A stretch of 64,000 bases of DNA from CAZBXE01 sp964496125 (GTDB lineage Bacteria; Chlamydiota; Chlamydiia; Chlamydiales; CAZBXE01). Location of the stretch: positions 1 to 64,000 of the forward strand of contig CAZBXE010000006.1 in the NCBI GenBank assembly GCA_964496125.1. The letters run 5' to 3'. A program made the translations under genes and the position numbers. Shown one piece after another: positions 7,548-16,117 of the stretch (its first letter is position 1; each line of letters begins with the position of its first letter). The notes under the pieces were generated by a model. The model had not been told where the DNA came from. It searched no databases and saw only the letters and a list, made by a program, of their open reading frames with translations.

Positions 7548-9719
7548 TTAAGCCTCCGCCATTTGCTGCTCTGAAGACACCTTTGGCATCTCAGGGTATT
7601 TAATGCGGGTATGACCGATAGCCAGGAGCGTTTTTACCATGACCTCTTTGACAATTTTTAACTCTTCAAACGTGAGGGGGCTCTCATCAAATTGACCATC
7701 TTCGGCTTTATAGCGAGCAATCGCATTCATCAGTTCTGTAAGAGACACTTCATCGACTTCATCAAGTGAGCGGGACGCGGCTTCAAAAGAGTCGGCAAGC
7801 ATGATAATAGCCGACTCTTTGCTCCTTGGTTTGGGGCCTTGATAGCGAAACAGATTTTTTTCCACAAGGTCCTCTTCACCCCCCATCATCTCCAACTGCT
7901 TTCTGTAGAAATAGTAGACAAGAGTCGTGCCATGATGCTCTTTGATGATGCTGATAAAGGGCTCCGGCAAGCCGGCTTTTCGGGCAAGCGCGACCCCTTC
8001 AGCAACGTGTGCGATAATTACCTGGGCTGATTCCTTGGGAGTCAAAAGCTTATGGATATTCATCTCGCTATTTTGGTTTTCAGTAAAGTACTGCGGTGTT
8101 GCCATCTTGCCAACATCGTGGTAGAGGGTGGAGATACGGCAAAAAAGTCCTCTTGCCCCAATTGCTGTCGCTGCAGCTTCGGCAAGCGAGCCTACGATCA
8201 CGCTGTGCTGGTAGGTACCGGGAGCTTCAATCGTAAGACGACGCAAGAGGACATGGTTTGGATCCATATACTCCATCAGGGAGACATTTGTCATAATATC
8301 AAAAGCAGACTCAAGAAGAGGCAAAAGCCCGACAACGAGAACTGCTGTAAGTAGCATGAAGAAGGCAGTACTACCCAAATCGAGTAAGATCGAATTACTC
8401 CACTCTCCATGAGCATAGAGGTGCACAGATAAAATCACAATCGCACACACAAGCCATGCCTTCATGCAGACAATAAAGACCTCTTTTCTTCTAACCATGG
8501 TGTGGGTGCTTACAATAGCCATCAAAGCTGCAGCCAAGTTTGTCACCATGAGGCCATTTCTATCAAAAGCAAGTGTCATCGAGATGGTGATCGAAACGAG
8601 TATTCCCATAAAGGTACCCATTCCTGGACCCAAGAGATTACACACCAAGATAGCAGCAAAGGGAGCAAAAAGAGGATAGCGAAAGACTTCGAAAAGGTTG
8701 CTGCTTGCGCTAAGAAGCATATGTTCAAAGACTTTAGAAAGAGCAAGGGTAACCACAAAGACAGTCACAAGAAGAAAGAGCTTCCGATTCGAACAGAGAA
8801 TGTCTGGCTCTTGCAACCTAAGAAAGGCAACGCAAATCCCAGTCCCGCTGAGAGCCAGGATAAAACTGCCCAGTAGGGTTATCGGATGCAGCAAGTTGCG
8901 GCTATCGCCGAGAGCTTTTTTCATAGCCTGAAACATGACCATATGGCGAGATGTGACTTTCTCTCCCTGGTCGAGGATACGATCTCCTGCGTTTACATGC
9001 GTATATTTATCTGGTATGCCTGCAGCTACTTTCTTTCTTACTTTTCCCGAAAGGTAAGAATCCACGTCGAGCTTCCACTTTTTTTCCCTGAAAGACTCAA
9101 TCACAAAGCTCAATATATCTCCTGGGATTCTCGGGTCTTCTTGTGCAATTCGGGTCTGCATACGGCTAAAAACAGGATGAGGGAGGTGATAACTTTGGTC
9201 AAGACTAGCCGGGGTAAAGATCTGATAATCTACAATCGACATCCCCACTTCCTGCGCCTTTTGCAAAGTGCGTGGGTCGGTAAAGCGAAGGCGTTGCAGG
9301 CCCCTCTGGAGATCATCGAGAGTCTTGTAGACCTCTTCGATGGCTGAGTAGTCATATTTCTCACGCCATGTGGAGTCTTTTGCCAAAAACTCCTCGAATT
9401 CGACCCGCGCCTGTCTGATTTCTTTGTCAGGAACTTTGTAGATTCTGCCCAAGTCGCGCACGGCTTCTTGCCGCATCATGAGGGTGGCTTCCTCATCAAA
9501 GAAGTCAAAATCGATCTGTGCCACGTAGAACTTGCTTGCTTGGGTATCGGGCTCGAGTATTTCGAGCCGGACTTCTCGGAAGTGGAGAAAATAAAACAGG
9601 GATAAGGTGAAGGTAAGCCCAATCAGCAAACGCACACCTGCACTCCGATCGAAAAAACTCTGTTCTTGGCTACTTCCTATTTCCCGGTAAGAGACTTCCT
9701 CTCCCGTTTGGTTAGGCAT
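7548..9719 (-). CDS. pgpH: 7TM-HD family membrane phosphohydrolase (PgpH-like)
   Basis: A 723-residue membrane protein: a short cytosolic N-terminus, one transmembrane helix (VRLLIGLTFTLSLFYFLHF), a ~260-residue extracytoplasmic region containing VNAGDRILDQGEKVT (the 7TMR-HDED domain), about seven transmembrane helices, then a cytosolic HD domain with TLYHDVGKMATPQYF and IIKEHHGTT. In other bacteria PgpH degrades cyclic di-AMP, and chlamydiae are known to make this messenger, so a c-di-AMP phosphodiesterase is the best inference. ATG 9719 with GGAG seven bases upstream is preferred over a TTG at 9785. It appears to head the cluster with the SDR and helicase genes. Confidence 0.88.
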   Translation of the reverse strand: MPNQTGEEVSYREIGSSQEQSFFDRSAGVRLLIGLTFTLSLFYFLHFREVRLEILEPDTQASKFYVAQIDFDFFDEEATLMMRQEAVRDLGRIYKVPDKEIRQARVEFEEFLAKDSTWREKYDYSAIEEVYKTLDDLQRGLQRLRFTDPRTLQKAQEVGMSIVDYQIFTPASLDQSYHLPHPVFSRMQTRIAQEDPRIPGDILSFVIESFREKKWKLDVDSYLSGKVRKKVAAGIPDKYTHVNAGDRILDQGEKVTSRHMVMFQAMKKALGDSRNLLHPITLLGSFILALSGTGICVAFLRLQEPDILCSNRKLFLLVTVFVVTLALSKVFEHMLLSASSNLFEVFRYPLFAPFAAILVCNLLGPGMGTFMGILVSITISMTLAFDRNGLMVTNLAAALMAIVSTHTMVRRKEVFIVCMKAWLVCAIVILSVHLYAHGEWSNSILLDLGSTAFFMLLTAVLVVGLLPLLESAFDIMTNVSLMEYMDPNHVLLRRLTIEAPGTYQHSVIVGSLAEAAATAIGARGLFCRISTLYHDVGKMATPQYFTENQNSEMNIHKLLTPKESAQVIIAHVAEGVALARKAGLPEPFISIIKEHHGTTLVYYFYRKQLEMMGGEEDLVEKNLFRYQGPKPRSKESAIIMLADSFEAASRSLDEVDEVSLTELMNAIARYKAEDGQFDESPLTFEELKIVKEVMVKTLLAIGHTRIKYPEMPKVSSEQQMAEA

Positions 9720-9829
9720 TCCTGCTCTCCAAAGCTTTAGTTTTTGCTTCGTCGTAAGTATAGCAACCACTTGGGTATTACACAATTCTTTCTTCTTTAT
9801 GGCCTTTTTTTCTTTTTTTTGTATATCCT

Positions 9830-10792
9830 ATGGGCATGTCAAAAAAAATTCTGATTACGGGTGGGGCTGGTTATATTGGCTCCCACGTTACTATGATGCT
9901 AAACCGCGCGGGCTATACAACCTGCGTGCTTGACAACTTAAGTAGCGGCTCGAGGGAAGCTGTCGTTGCGGGCACCTTCATCCAGGGCGATCTAGCGAGC
10001 AAAGACCTCCTAGACGCTCTATTTTCAGCCCACTCCTTTGCTGCCGTAATGCACTTTGCTGCTTTTATCAATGTAGGCGAGTCAGTGGAAAAACCTCTTC
10101 TCTACTACCAGAATAACGTCAGCAACACCCTAAACCTTCTAGAAGCAATGCAAAAACATGGGGTCAACAAACTCGTCTTCTCCTCCTCGGCTGCAGTGTA
10201 CGGCATCCCTCTGCATGGCAAAGTCACAGAAAAAGAACCCACCTGCCCCATCAACCCTTACGGACGCACAAAGCTGATGGTAGAACAGATCCTCTCCGAT
10301 ACTCCTTCTCTCCATTCTTGCTGCCTTCGTTACTTTAATGCAGCAGGGGGAGATCCGACTGGGAAGAAGAAAAACTACCAAAAATTTGCCCAAAACCTGA
10401 TTCCCCGGCTTCTGCAATGTCTTCAGCGCAAGGAACCACTTACGATCTTTGGCAATGACTACCCCACCAAAGATGGCACCTGCATCCGAGACTATATCCA
10501 TATTGAGGATCTTGGGCACGCGCACATTCTAGCGATGGAACAGCTCTTTAAAACTGAGAAATCCCACATCTACAACCTAGGCAATGGAAACGGTTTTTCT
10601 GTCTCTGAAGTGATTGAGGCCGGCCAAAGGGCAACAGGCCACAAGATTGCCACACACCTTGGCCTTCGCCGCCCAGGCGATCCCCCCATCCTGATCGCGG
10701 ACAGCACCCTTGCTAAGAATTGCCTTGGCTGGACTCCCCGCTACCCCGACGTTGAATCCATGATCCTTGATGCTTACCGCGCCCTCCCCTAA
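9830..10792 (+). CDS. galE: UDP-glucose 4-epimerase
   Basis: A 320-residue extended SDR that interconverts UDP-glucose and UDP-galactose (or the N-acetyl forms). Visible are the NAD-binding ILITGGAGYIGSH, the HFAAFINVGESVEKPLLYY segment, catalytic SSSAAVYG and the Tyr-x3-Lys pair in NPYGRTK, then RYFNAAG and GDYP-region residues typical of GalE. Two ATGs (9830 and 9836) are possible and neither has a Shine-Dalgarno sequence; a TATATC box at 9822-9827 lies right before them. It is divergent from pgpH. It probably supplies nucleotide sugars to the surface glycan genes nearby. Confidence 0.93.
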   Translation: MGMSKKILITGGAGYIGSHVTMMLNRAGYTTCVLDNLSSGSREAVVAGTFIQGDLASKDLLDALFSAHSFAAVMHFAAFINVGESVEKPLLYYQNNVSNTLNLLEAMQKHGVNKLVFSSSAAVYGIPLHGKVTEKEPTCPINPYGRTKLMVEQILSDTPSLHSCCLRYFNAAGGDPTGKKKNYQKFAQNLIPRLLQCLQRKEPLTIFGNDYPTKDGTCIRDYIHIEDLGHAHILAMEQLFKTEKSHIYNLGNGNGFSVSEVIEAGQRATGHKIATHLGLRRPGDPPILIADSTLAKNCLGWTPRYPDVESMILDAYRALP

Positions 10793-10820
10793 CTTGAGTC
10801 AAGTTTATATCAATGTAATC

Positions 10821-10847
10821 CCATCCTTCTAAAAGATGGTCTTTTTT
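10821..10847 (+). terminator. Candidate intrinsic terminator after galE
   Basis: CCATC (10821-10825) can pair with GATGG (10835-10839), with some inner pairing, and is followed directly by TCTTTTTT. The stem is short, so efficiency is uncertain, but position and T-run fit the end of galE. Confidence 0.4.
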
Positions 10848-10879
10848 GTTCAAAAATACTATGATCACCCTAACTGGCT

Positions 10880-11485
10880 ATGAGTAAACAAATTTTTATG
10901 ATTGCAGGACCCAACGGGGCGGGAAAAACGACAACTGCCATTTCCCTTACCTCGACCAGTGAGGCGATCCATGAATTTATCAACGCTGATGAAATCGCAC
11001 GAGGGCTCGCTCCATTGCACCCAGAAACCATTTCACTCACCGCTGGGAAGTTAATGTTGCAACGTCTCCATGAGCTGCTAAACGCGAAGAGAAACTTTGC
11101 GTTTGAAACCACTGGATCTGGCCTAAATTACGTCAAATATCTAAAAGAAGCGAGGACAGATGGGTACCAAGTCACCCTGATTTTCTTATGGCTTTCTAGC
11201 CCTGAACTTGCCATACAGCGTGTTGCCAAACGAGTGGCACAAGGGGGCCACAATATCCCCTCCTCCATAATTGTAAGACGTTATTATTCAGGACTTAAGA
11301 ATCTAGTCAAACACTATCTTCCCATAGCTGATAGTGCCCTTATCCTAGACAATTCCCTAGCAGATGAGAGAAGAACGATTGCAACAAAACACCTTATCAA
11401 TGGATTAAAAATTGAACAACCAGGTATCTGGAAAGAGATTGAGGAGATGGCCCATGCCGAAAAATTGCAAGAAAGACATCATTAA
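10880..11485 (+). CDS. Zeta-toxin-like P-loop ATPase (COG4185 type)
   Basis: A 201-residue P-loop protein with Walker A AGPNGAGKTT near the N-terminus, NADEIARGLAPLHPE, FAFETTGSG and LIFLWLSSPELAIQRVAKRV...GGHNIP. This is the full signature of predicted ABC-type ATPases related to zeta toxin and polynucleotide kinases. Zeta toxins phosphorylate UDP-N-acetylglucosamine; whether this subfamily does so is not established here. It overlaps a small gene by 32 bp, the usual arrangement for this family and consistent with a toxin-antitoxin-like pair. Confidence 0.82.
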   Translation: MSKQIFMIAGPNGAGKTTTAISLTSTSEAIHEFINADEIARGLAPLHPETISLTAGKLMLQRLHELLNAKRNFAFETTGSGLNYVKYLKEARTDGYQVTLIFLWLSSPELAIQRVAKRVAQGGHNIPSSIIVRRYYSGLKNLVKHYLPIADSALILDNSLADERRTIATKHLINGLKIEQPGIWKEIEEMAHAEKLQERHH

Positions 11486-11669
11486 CTTTCTATTAGAAGT
11501 GCACCGCAAAGGGGTAGAAATGGCCAAGGAACTTTCGATCCGTACCGGCGTCCCAATGGTCTTTGAGGAAAACGGAAAAATCTTCGAAGTGAAGCCTAAA
11601 TACAAATACGTACGCGTACCTATTGATGAGGACAGCCACCCTATCACGAAGACTAAACGCAGTCCATAA
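11454..11669 (+). CDS. Small partner protein of the zeta-like ATPase (putative antitoxin)
   Basis: A 71-residue basic protein, beginning MPKNCKKDIINFLLEVHRK and containing GVPMVFEENGKIFEVKP. Small proteins of this shape, with a short helix followed by a conserved hydrophobic/charged strand, commonly sit beside COG4185 ATPases. The ATG at 11454 is chosen because GAGGAG lies about 8 bases upstream; a longer frame from 11412 lacks this. It is translationally coupled to the ATPase gene. Antitoxin function is inference from the arrangement. Confidence 0.6.
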   Translation: MPKNCKKDIINFLLEVHRKGVEMAKELSIRTGVPMVFEENGKIFEVKPKYKYVRVPIDEDSHPITKTKRSP

Positions 11670-11738
11670 CTTTTTACATTACAATCAAAAAGGTTTGGCT
11701 TTATAGGATCGTTTGCCTTCTGCGAGCCGTACAACCGG

Positions 11739-13190
11739 CTAATCACTATCCTCCCATTTTGGATTGGCGGGAATATCTAAACATCCACAAACAGTACCTC
11801 TCAACTCTGTACTAAAAGTCGTGGCAATAAGGTCCAGCGCTTCCCTTGTTTCTCGTAATCCTGGTAAGTTAGACTGATAAAAGTCATCTTCCGTTCCCGT
11901 TGCTTTGAATCGTCTGTAGCCACTTTCAACAGTCTTATACATAAGCACAAATTGCTCAATAAGTGCTTTTCCCTGGGCTGAAGTTACCCCTAGCTCCTTA
12001 GAAGGATCATTTGAGGCAACGACTCCTTGAACCCTCCTTTCAACTAACTTGTTTAACAATTTTTTTACTTTCTCTGCTTCTTCTGGTTTATCAGTTACCA
12101 CCTTTTCTTTATTTTTCGTTTTAGATATCTCTATCCTGCTTTTACACTCATTTCTAAAATTGTCAATTTCCCAATTCCCTAGAAGATTAGCAACTTTTAC
12201 TTCTGCTCGGTCATCATCTTGCATGTCGGCATTCCTCTGTCTAGTTTCATAAAAGTAAGCTCTTGCTAAGCTTGCATTCGCATCTATCCATCCATTAAGC
12301 GTTTTGTCATCAATCTCTCCTTTTTCAAAGTCTGGTAGCTTTTCGTCCAAAGCCTTTCGCATAGGTTCTAAAGTGACATGTAATGTCTCGAGCCTTGTCC
12401 CCATCCTTACTTTTCTCTCATGATCATCCTTTGCAGCGTCAACCATTCCCATGTTTTCTTGTGCTCCATTCTTGCCACTCTTTGCCACCTCTGTAGTAGA
12501 AGCCATATACCTATCGTATGTTCTGTCGAACATCCCTCTTGCCTCTAACTCTCTTCTTTTGCCCTGAACGGAAACCCTTTTTGTATCGTTTGTGATTTCT
12601 TGCATCGTTGGTCTTCTTAACACTAGAACATCATTCTCTATAAGCCCAACCTTACTAGGTGTAATCACAAGAGGAGGACCACCCTTCGATTGATCTGGAA
12701 CCTCGTTTCGACTTGCGTTTTCGCTAGCTGCAGATTGCGAATCGAGAATTACACTTTTGAGCACTTTCACCTGGTTTTTCGCATCGAAGCGCCACCAGTT
12801 CAAAGAAGACTTTGCTGTTGATGCAGCTGCCCCTACCCGTTTACTTAAATTATCAAAGTTAATATTCGCCGATTTTCCTTCTCCATTTATCACTGTAATC
12901 CCAATCTTCCTAGTGAAAAATCCCTTTTCAAGCAAGAACTGAACCCCTTCGTTAAGATTTTTCTCTAAAATTGGACACAATTTCGCTTCGAGCTCGCTCT
13001 TCACTTGATCGTCTTCTGTTTTTTCAAACTGCTCTTTGAGTTGACCCCATGTTTTCTGATCAAATTTGAACTCGTATCGTTTTCCACCGATGTTAAGAAA
13101 GCCAGTCACAATGCCAGCTTCCGTACCAGCTTGCTGCTGTTGCATGTCTGCAGACGTACTGAGGCGGATAAAATTTGTGTCCATATGCAT
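11739..13190 (-). CDS. Hypothetical protein, 483 aa, possible secreted effector
   Basis: Not recognised. The protein is hydrophilic and mostly helical, with no signal peptide or membrane segment. The N-terminus is rich in Ser/Thr/Gln (SADMQQQQAGTEAG), followed by a Gly/strand-rich part (FLNIGGKRYEFKFDQKTW) and long charged helices. The ATG at 13190 has an excellent AGGAGG six bases upstream; a TTG frame extends to 13247 but lacks one. Codons are more AT-ending than in neighbouring dnaX. It is inserted between the zeta-like pair and dnaX. A type III secreted effector is possible from composition but unproven. Confidence 0.6.
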   Translation of the reverse strand: MHMDTNFIRLSTSADMQQQQAGTEAGIVTGFLNIGGKRYEFKFDQKTWGQLKEQFEKTEDDQVKSELEAKLCPILEKNLNEGVQFLLEKGFFTRKIGITVINGEGKSANINFDNLSKRVGAAASTAKSSLNWWRFDAKNQVKVLKSVILDSQSAASENASRNEVPDQSKGGPPLVITPSKVGLIENDVLVLRRPTMQEITNDTKRVSVQGKRRELEARGMFDRTYDRYMASTTEVAKSGKNGAQENMGMVDAAKDDHERKVRMGTRLETLHVTLEPMRKALDEKLPDFEKGEIDDKTLNGWIDANASLARAYFYETRQRNADMQDDDRAEVKVANLLGNWEIDNFRNECKSRIEISKTKNKEKVVTDKPEEAEKVKKLLNKLVERRVQGVVASNDPSKELGVTSAQGKALIEQFVLMYKTVESGYRRFKATGTEDDFYQSNLPGLRETREALDLIATTFSTELRGTVCGCLDIPANPKWEDSD

Positions 13191-13395
13191 TACAAACCTC
13201 CTTCTAGACGATTCTTTACCCCTCATTATAACATGGAACTCCAGCAAAATGTAAATAATTTTTTAAAATCTAGCTATCAAGACATCACCGAAAAAAAACA
13301 GAAAACGTATCTCTATCGGACGTTCGTTTTACATCTTGAAGACTTTCGATAGGCAGACAAAGGCTCCTAAAACAGATTGGTGTTTTTTTGGCAAA

Positions 13396-14868
13396 ATGTG
13401 TATGCTTCGGGACGTGAACGCAGAATACCAAGTCATCTCAAGACGCTATAGACCTCAAAAGTTTACCGATGTTATCGGCCACGAAGCCGTCATCCGTACC
13501 CTCCAAAATGCCATCCGCGAAAAACGTCTAGCTCACGCCTATCTCTTCTCCGGATCTCGAGGGACAGGAAAAACAACGCTCGCAAGAATCTTAGCAAGAG
13601 CCATCAACTGTTTGGAAAGCAAAGATCAAGAGCCCTGCAACACATGCACCTCCTGCAAAGAAATCTTGGCCGGTAACTCCTTAGATGTAATTGAAATCGA
13701 CGGCGCCTCCAACCGCGGCATCGACGACATACGCAAGATCAGCGAATCAGCCTCCTACGCAACCGCCACCGGCGGCTACAGAATCTACATCATCGACGAA
13801 GTCCACATGCTCACAAAAGAAGCCTTCAACGCCCTCCTCAAAACCCTCGAAGAACCCCCCCCTCAAGTAAAATTCTTCTTCGCCACCACAGAACCCCATA
13901 AGCTCCCCGCCACCATCCGCTCCAGGTGCCAAAAGTTTGAGCTCTCTCGCATCCCCCTAAAAGATATCGTCGTAAAGCTCGCAAGAGTGGCAAAAGACCT
14001 AAAGAGAGATATCGATGAAGAAGCCCTCTTCATAATCGCTACAAACGCCGAAGGTGGCCTGCGAGACGCAGAGTCACTTTTGGATCAAGTATTTGCCTTC
14101 CATGACGGCAAAGTCACCGCAGCAGACACAGCAGCACTATTAGGTTCCGTATCCCTAGACCTATTTTTTAAGCTCGACCAAGCCGGAAAAGAAAGAAAAA
14201 TCACTGCTGCCTTCGAAATCGCTCAAGAAGTCTTCGAAGGTGGCAAAAATATCACTCACTTCGTCGAAAGTCTGCTCGAACACTTTCGCAATCTCTTAGC
14301 TCTCCAGATTGCAGGACCTAGCGCACCCTATCTCTCTCTTACAGAAGACCTTAAGAAAAGATATGCCGAGTCTGCTAAGCTCTACACGGAAGAAGCATGT
14401 CTCTATATTTTAGATCTGCTCATTGCCGCCCAAGAAAAGTTTCGTTTTGCCCCAAACCCAAGAGCCTCCCTCGAAGCCCTTCTCCTCACCATCATCCGCT
14501 CCCACAGCCGCATCTCCATCGAATCCCTCACAAAACGCCTCATAGAGCTTGAAAAAGGAGCGCCCCCCCCTACAGCCCCACCTCTCCCACAACCCCTGAC
14601 ACAAGCCCCAAAGCCCAAATCCTCCATCACCATCGACCCCAGCCCCACCTTCGCAGACCTTGGAAAGAAAGCACCCCCCTCCCCCCCTCCTAAGCCTAAA
14701 CAAGAAGAAGCCCCCAAAGCGCCCGCAGTAGCGAGCCACGCAGTGGCAAACCACGCAGTGGCAAACCACGCGGTGGCAAACCACGCAGTGGCGAGCCCCG
14801 AACGCATTGACACCATTCTGCAATTTGCAGCCGTTGAACTCGAAGGAAACATAGAAAAAGGGAAATAA
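13396..14868 (+). CDS. dnaX: DNA polymerase III subunit gamma/tau
   Basis: A clamp-loader ATPase of about 490 residues. It begins near YQVISRRYRPQKFTDVIGHE and carries Walker A SGSRGTGKTTLAR, a zinc-binding cysteine cluster (CLESKDQEPCNTCTSC), Walker B IIDEVHML, sensor 1 and the sliding-clamp loader collar. After residue ~395 it becomes a Pro/Ala/Lys-rich linker and ends soon after, so the long tau C-terminus of E. coli is absent. The linker includes a five-unit tandem repeat (14728-14802). ATGs at 13396 and 13402 are both possible and neither has a good ribosome binding site. Followed by ybaB, as in many bacteria. Confidence 0.93.
   Translation: MCMLRDVNAEYQVISRRYRPQKFTDVIGHEAVIRTLQNAIREKRLAHAYLFSGSRGTGKTTLARILARAINCLESKDQEPCNTCTSCKEILAGNSLDVIEIDGASNRGIDDIRKISESASYATATGGYRIYIIDEVHMLTKEAFNALLKTLEEPPPQVKFFFATTEPHKLPATIRSRCQKFELSRIPLKDIVVKLARVAKDLKRDIDEEALFIIATNAEGGLRDAESLLDQVFAFHDGKVTAADTAALLGSVSLDLFFKLDQAGKERKITAAFEIAQEVFEGGKNITHFVESLLEHFRNLLALQIAGPSAPYLSLTEDLKKRYAESAKLYTEEACLYILDLLIAAQEKFRFAPNPRASLEALLLTIIRSHSRISIESLTKRLIELEKGAPPPTAPPLPQPLTQAPKPKSSITIDPSPTFADLGKKAPPSPPPKPKQEEAPKAPAVASHAVANHAVANHAVANHAVASPERIDTILQFAAVELEGNIEKGK
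14728..14802 (+). repeat. Tandem 15-bp repeat inside dnaX
   Basis: Five consecutive 15-base units of the type GTGGCAAACCACGCA occupy 14728-14742, 14743-14757, 14758-14772, 14773-14787 and a degenerate 14788-14802. They encode repeats of Val-Ala-Asn/Ser-His-Ala in the linker near the DnaX C-terminus. The middle three differ by a single base, implying recent slippage or unequal crossover; copy number may vary between strains. Confidence 0.9.
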
Positions 14869-14889
14869 ACCAACGTAAAGGAGCACCCC

Positions 14890-15198
14890 ATGGGAACCGG
14901 ATTCGCTAAAAAGAAAAAACAAGCAAAAGCCATGCAAGAGCAGCTCTCCAAACTGCAAGATGACATGAAAAATGCAGCCGCCACAGGCTCTGCCGGCGGA
15001 GGCATGGTAGAAGTCACCCTCAACGGACAGTATGAGCTTGTAAACCTCAAAATCAAAAAAGAATGCGTCGACCCAGAAGACGTTGAGGGTCTTGTCGACC
15101 TCATCAAAGTCAGCTTCAACGACGCCCACCAAAAACTCAAAGCGACACAAACAAGCCCCCTCCAAGGCTTTCCAGGCCTTTCTGGATTCGGCTTCTAA
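14890..15198 (+). CDS. ybaB: YbaB/EbfC-family nucleoid-associated protein
   Basis: A 102-residue protein: a helical, Lys/Gln-rich N-terminus (KKKKQAKAMQEQLSKLQDDM), a glycine-rich turn (GSAGGGMVEVTLNGQYELV) and a C-terminal helix, matching the YbaB tweezers-like DNA-binding dimer. GGAG stands 8-9 bases before the ATG. It lies 21 bp after dnaX, the near-universal dnaX-ybaB pairing. recR, the common third gene, is not present; the following ~220 bases instead hold a structured region. Confidence 0.93.
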   Translation: MGTGFAKKKKQAKAMQEQLSKLQDDMKNAAATGSAGGGMVEVTLNGQYELVNLKIKKECVDPEDVEGLVDLIKVSFNDAHQKLKATQTSPLQGFPGLSGFGF

Positions 15199-15204
15199 CC
15201 CCCC

Positions 15205-15420
15205 AGCCGTTAAGCCATCGAATGCAGCACCCACGCCATGTATGAGAATGCAAGCGCCGTGAGCGCTGCTAACCAAGCCATTGCTGAAAACCGATCGAAG
15301 GCAACAAGATCGCAATTGAGAAAAATACGAAGGCTATACGGAAGACAGCCTAAGTCGTGCAAGAAAGCACGGAGGCCTTGGAACAAAACCTCCGCCGCTC
15401 ACAGGATCGTAGTCTAACTC
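15205..15420. ncRNA. Candidate structured RNA between ybaB and the chalcone-isomerase-like gene
   Basis: This region has no plausible reading frame but at least five local hairpins: AGCGC/GCGCT (15253-15267), CGATC/GATCG (15292-15312), AGGCT/AGCCT (15331-15351), CGTGC/GCACG (15356-15371) and CGGAGG/CCTCCG (15370-15394, sharing two bases with the previous). It does not carry the conserved cores I would expect of SRP RNA, tmRNA or RNase P RNA. Strand is undecided: it could be the ybaB 3' region or an independent RNA. Confidence 0.35.
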
Positions 15421-15987
15421 TTAACTACCAGAAACTAGGGATTCTCTCTTCACCACGCTATTAGGTCCAAACCAAATCTGCCAAAGCCCAGTCGCAAACC
15501 CTTTCTTCGTAATTGTGCCCACCTGCTTTCCCTGAATAAGCACATCGACAGAACCTGTTGACAGCCAACGAAACTGAAACTCCTCCCCCTTATGAGCTCC
15601 TTTTGGAAAAAAAGTGAGAAACCGCTCAATCGTATCTTGCAAAGTAGCATATTTTAAAGATGAAAGCGATTTATGGAAAGACTCGTGGAATCCCTCTTGC
15701 ACGTTTTCAGCTGGCACATCACGACTCCAACGCAGCGTAAGCTGCTTTGCCCTCCCCGGAGCCATCACCTCTGCTATCTTATCACTGCCTCTTAAACCAC
15801 CTTCTAGATAATGAGCCACATGATAGACATCAATAAACAACTTCTTGCGCACAGCTGTGCCCGTCTTTTGGAGCTTAACCTCCTGCCCATCTAACGTGAA
15901 GGAAACACTGCCCGGAAACTGCCCCCCATGGACTCCAAACGCACACAAACACATCAGCAAACAAATTGCAACTACCTCTTTCATCAC
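15421..15987 (-). CDS. Secreted chalcone-isomerase-like domain protein
   Basis: A 188-residue exported protein. It has a signal peptide (KEVVAICLLMCLCAFGVHGG, cleavage near residue 21) followed by a chalcone-isomerase-like (Chalcone_3) fold, recognised from LQKTGTAVRKKLFIDVYHVAHYL and the later FQFRWLSTGSVDVLIQGKQVG. Bacterial members have no known isomerase activity and are thought to bind fatty acids or other small ligands in the periplasm. GAGGAG precedes the first of two adjacent ATGs. It stands alone, downstream of the GNAT gene. Confidence 0.75.
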   Translation of the reverse strand: MMKEVVAICLLMCLCAFGVHGGQFPGSVSFTLDGQEVKLQKTGTAVRKKLFIDVYHVAHYLEGGLRGSDKIAEVMAPGRAKQLTLRWSRDVPAENVQEGFHESFHKSLSSLKYATLQDTIERFLTFFPKGAHKGEEFQFRWLSTGSVDVLIQGKQVGTITKKGFATGLWQIWFGPNSVVKRESLVSGS

Positions 15988-16117
15988 CTACTCCTCTATT
16001 TTTTTACCTAGTGAACCATATTCGACACCCTCCTGTCAAGGCAGAAGGAAAGAGGCCTTTCTAGAGTAAATTGAGCCATAGAAAATGATCGGTTCACTTG
16101 TGTATAAGTGAGTGGTT

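Noticed and set aside
14410..15315. Long minus-strand open frames (245 and 301 codons) opposite dnaX and ybaB
   Set aside because: They mirror the strong C-ending codon bias of dnaX/ybaB and encode low-complexity Cys/Gly/Phe-rich sequence with no domain.
15331..15351. GGAA loop hairpin resembling the SRP RNA tip
   Set aside because: The loop and AGCCTAAG look similar, but the conserved GGAAGCAGCC core of bacterial SRP RNA is missing and the flanks do not form one long hairpin.
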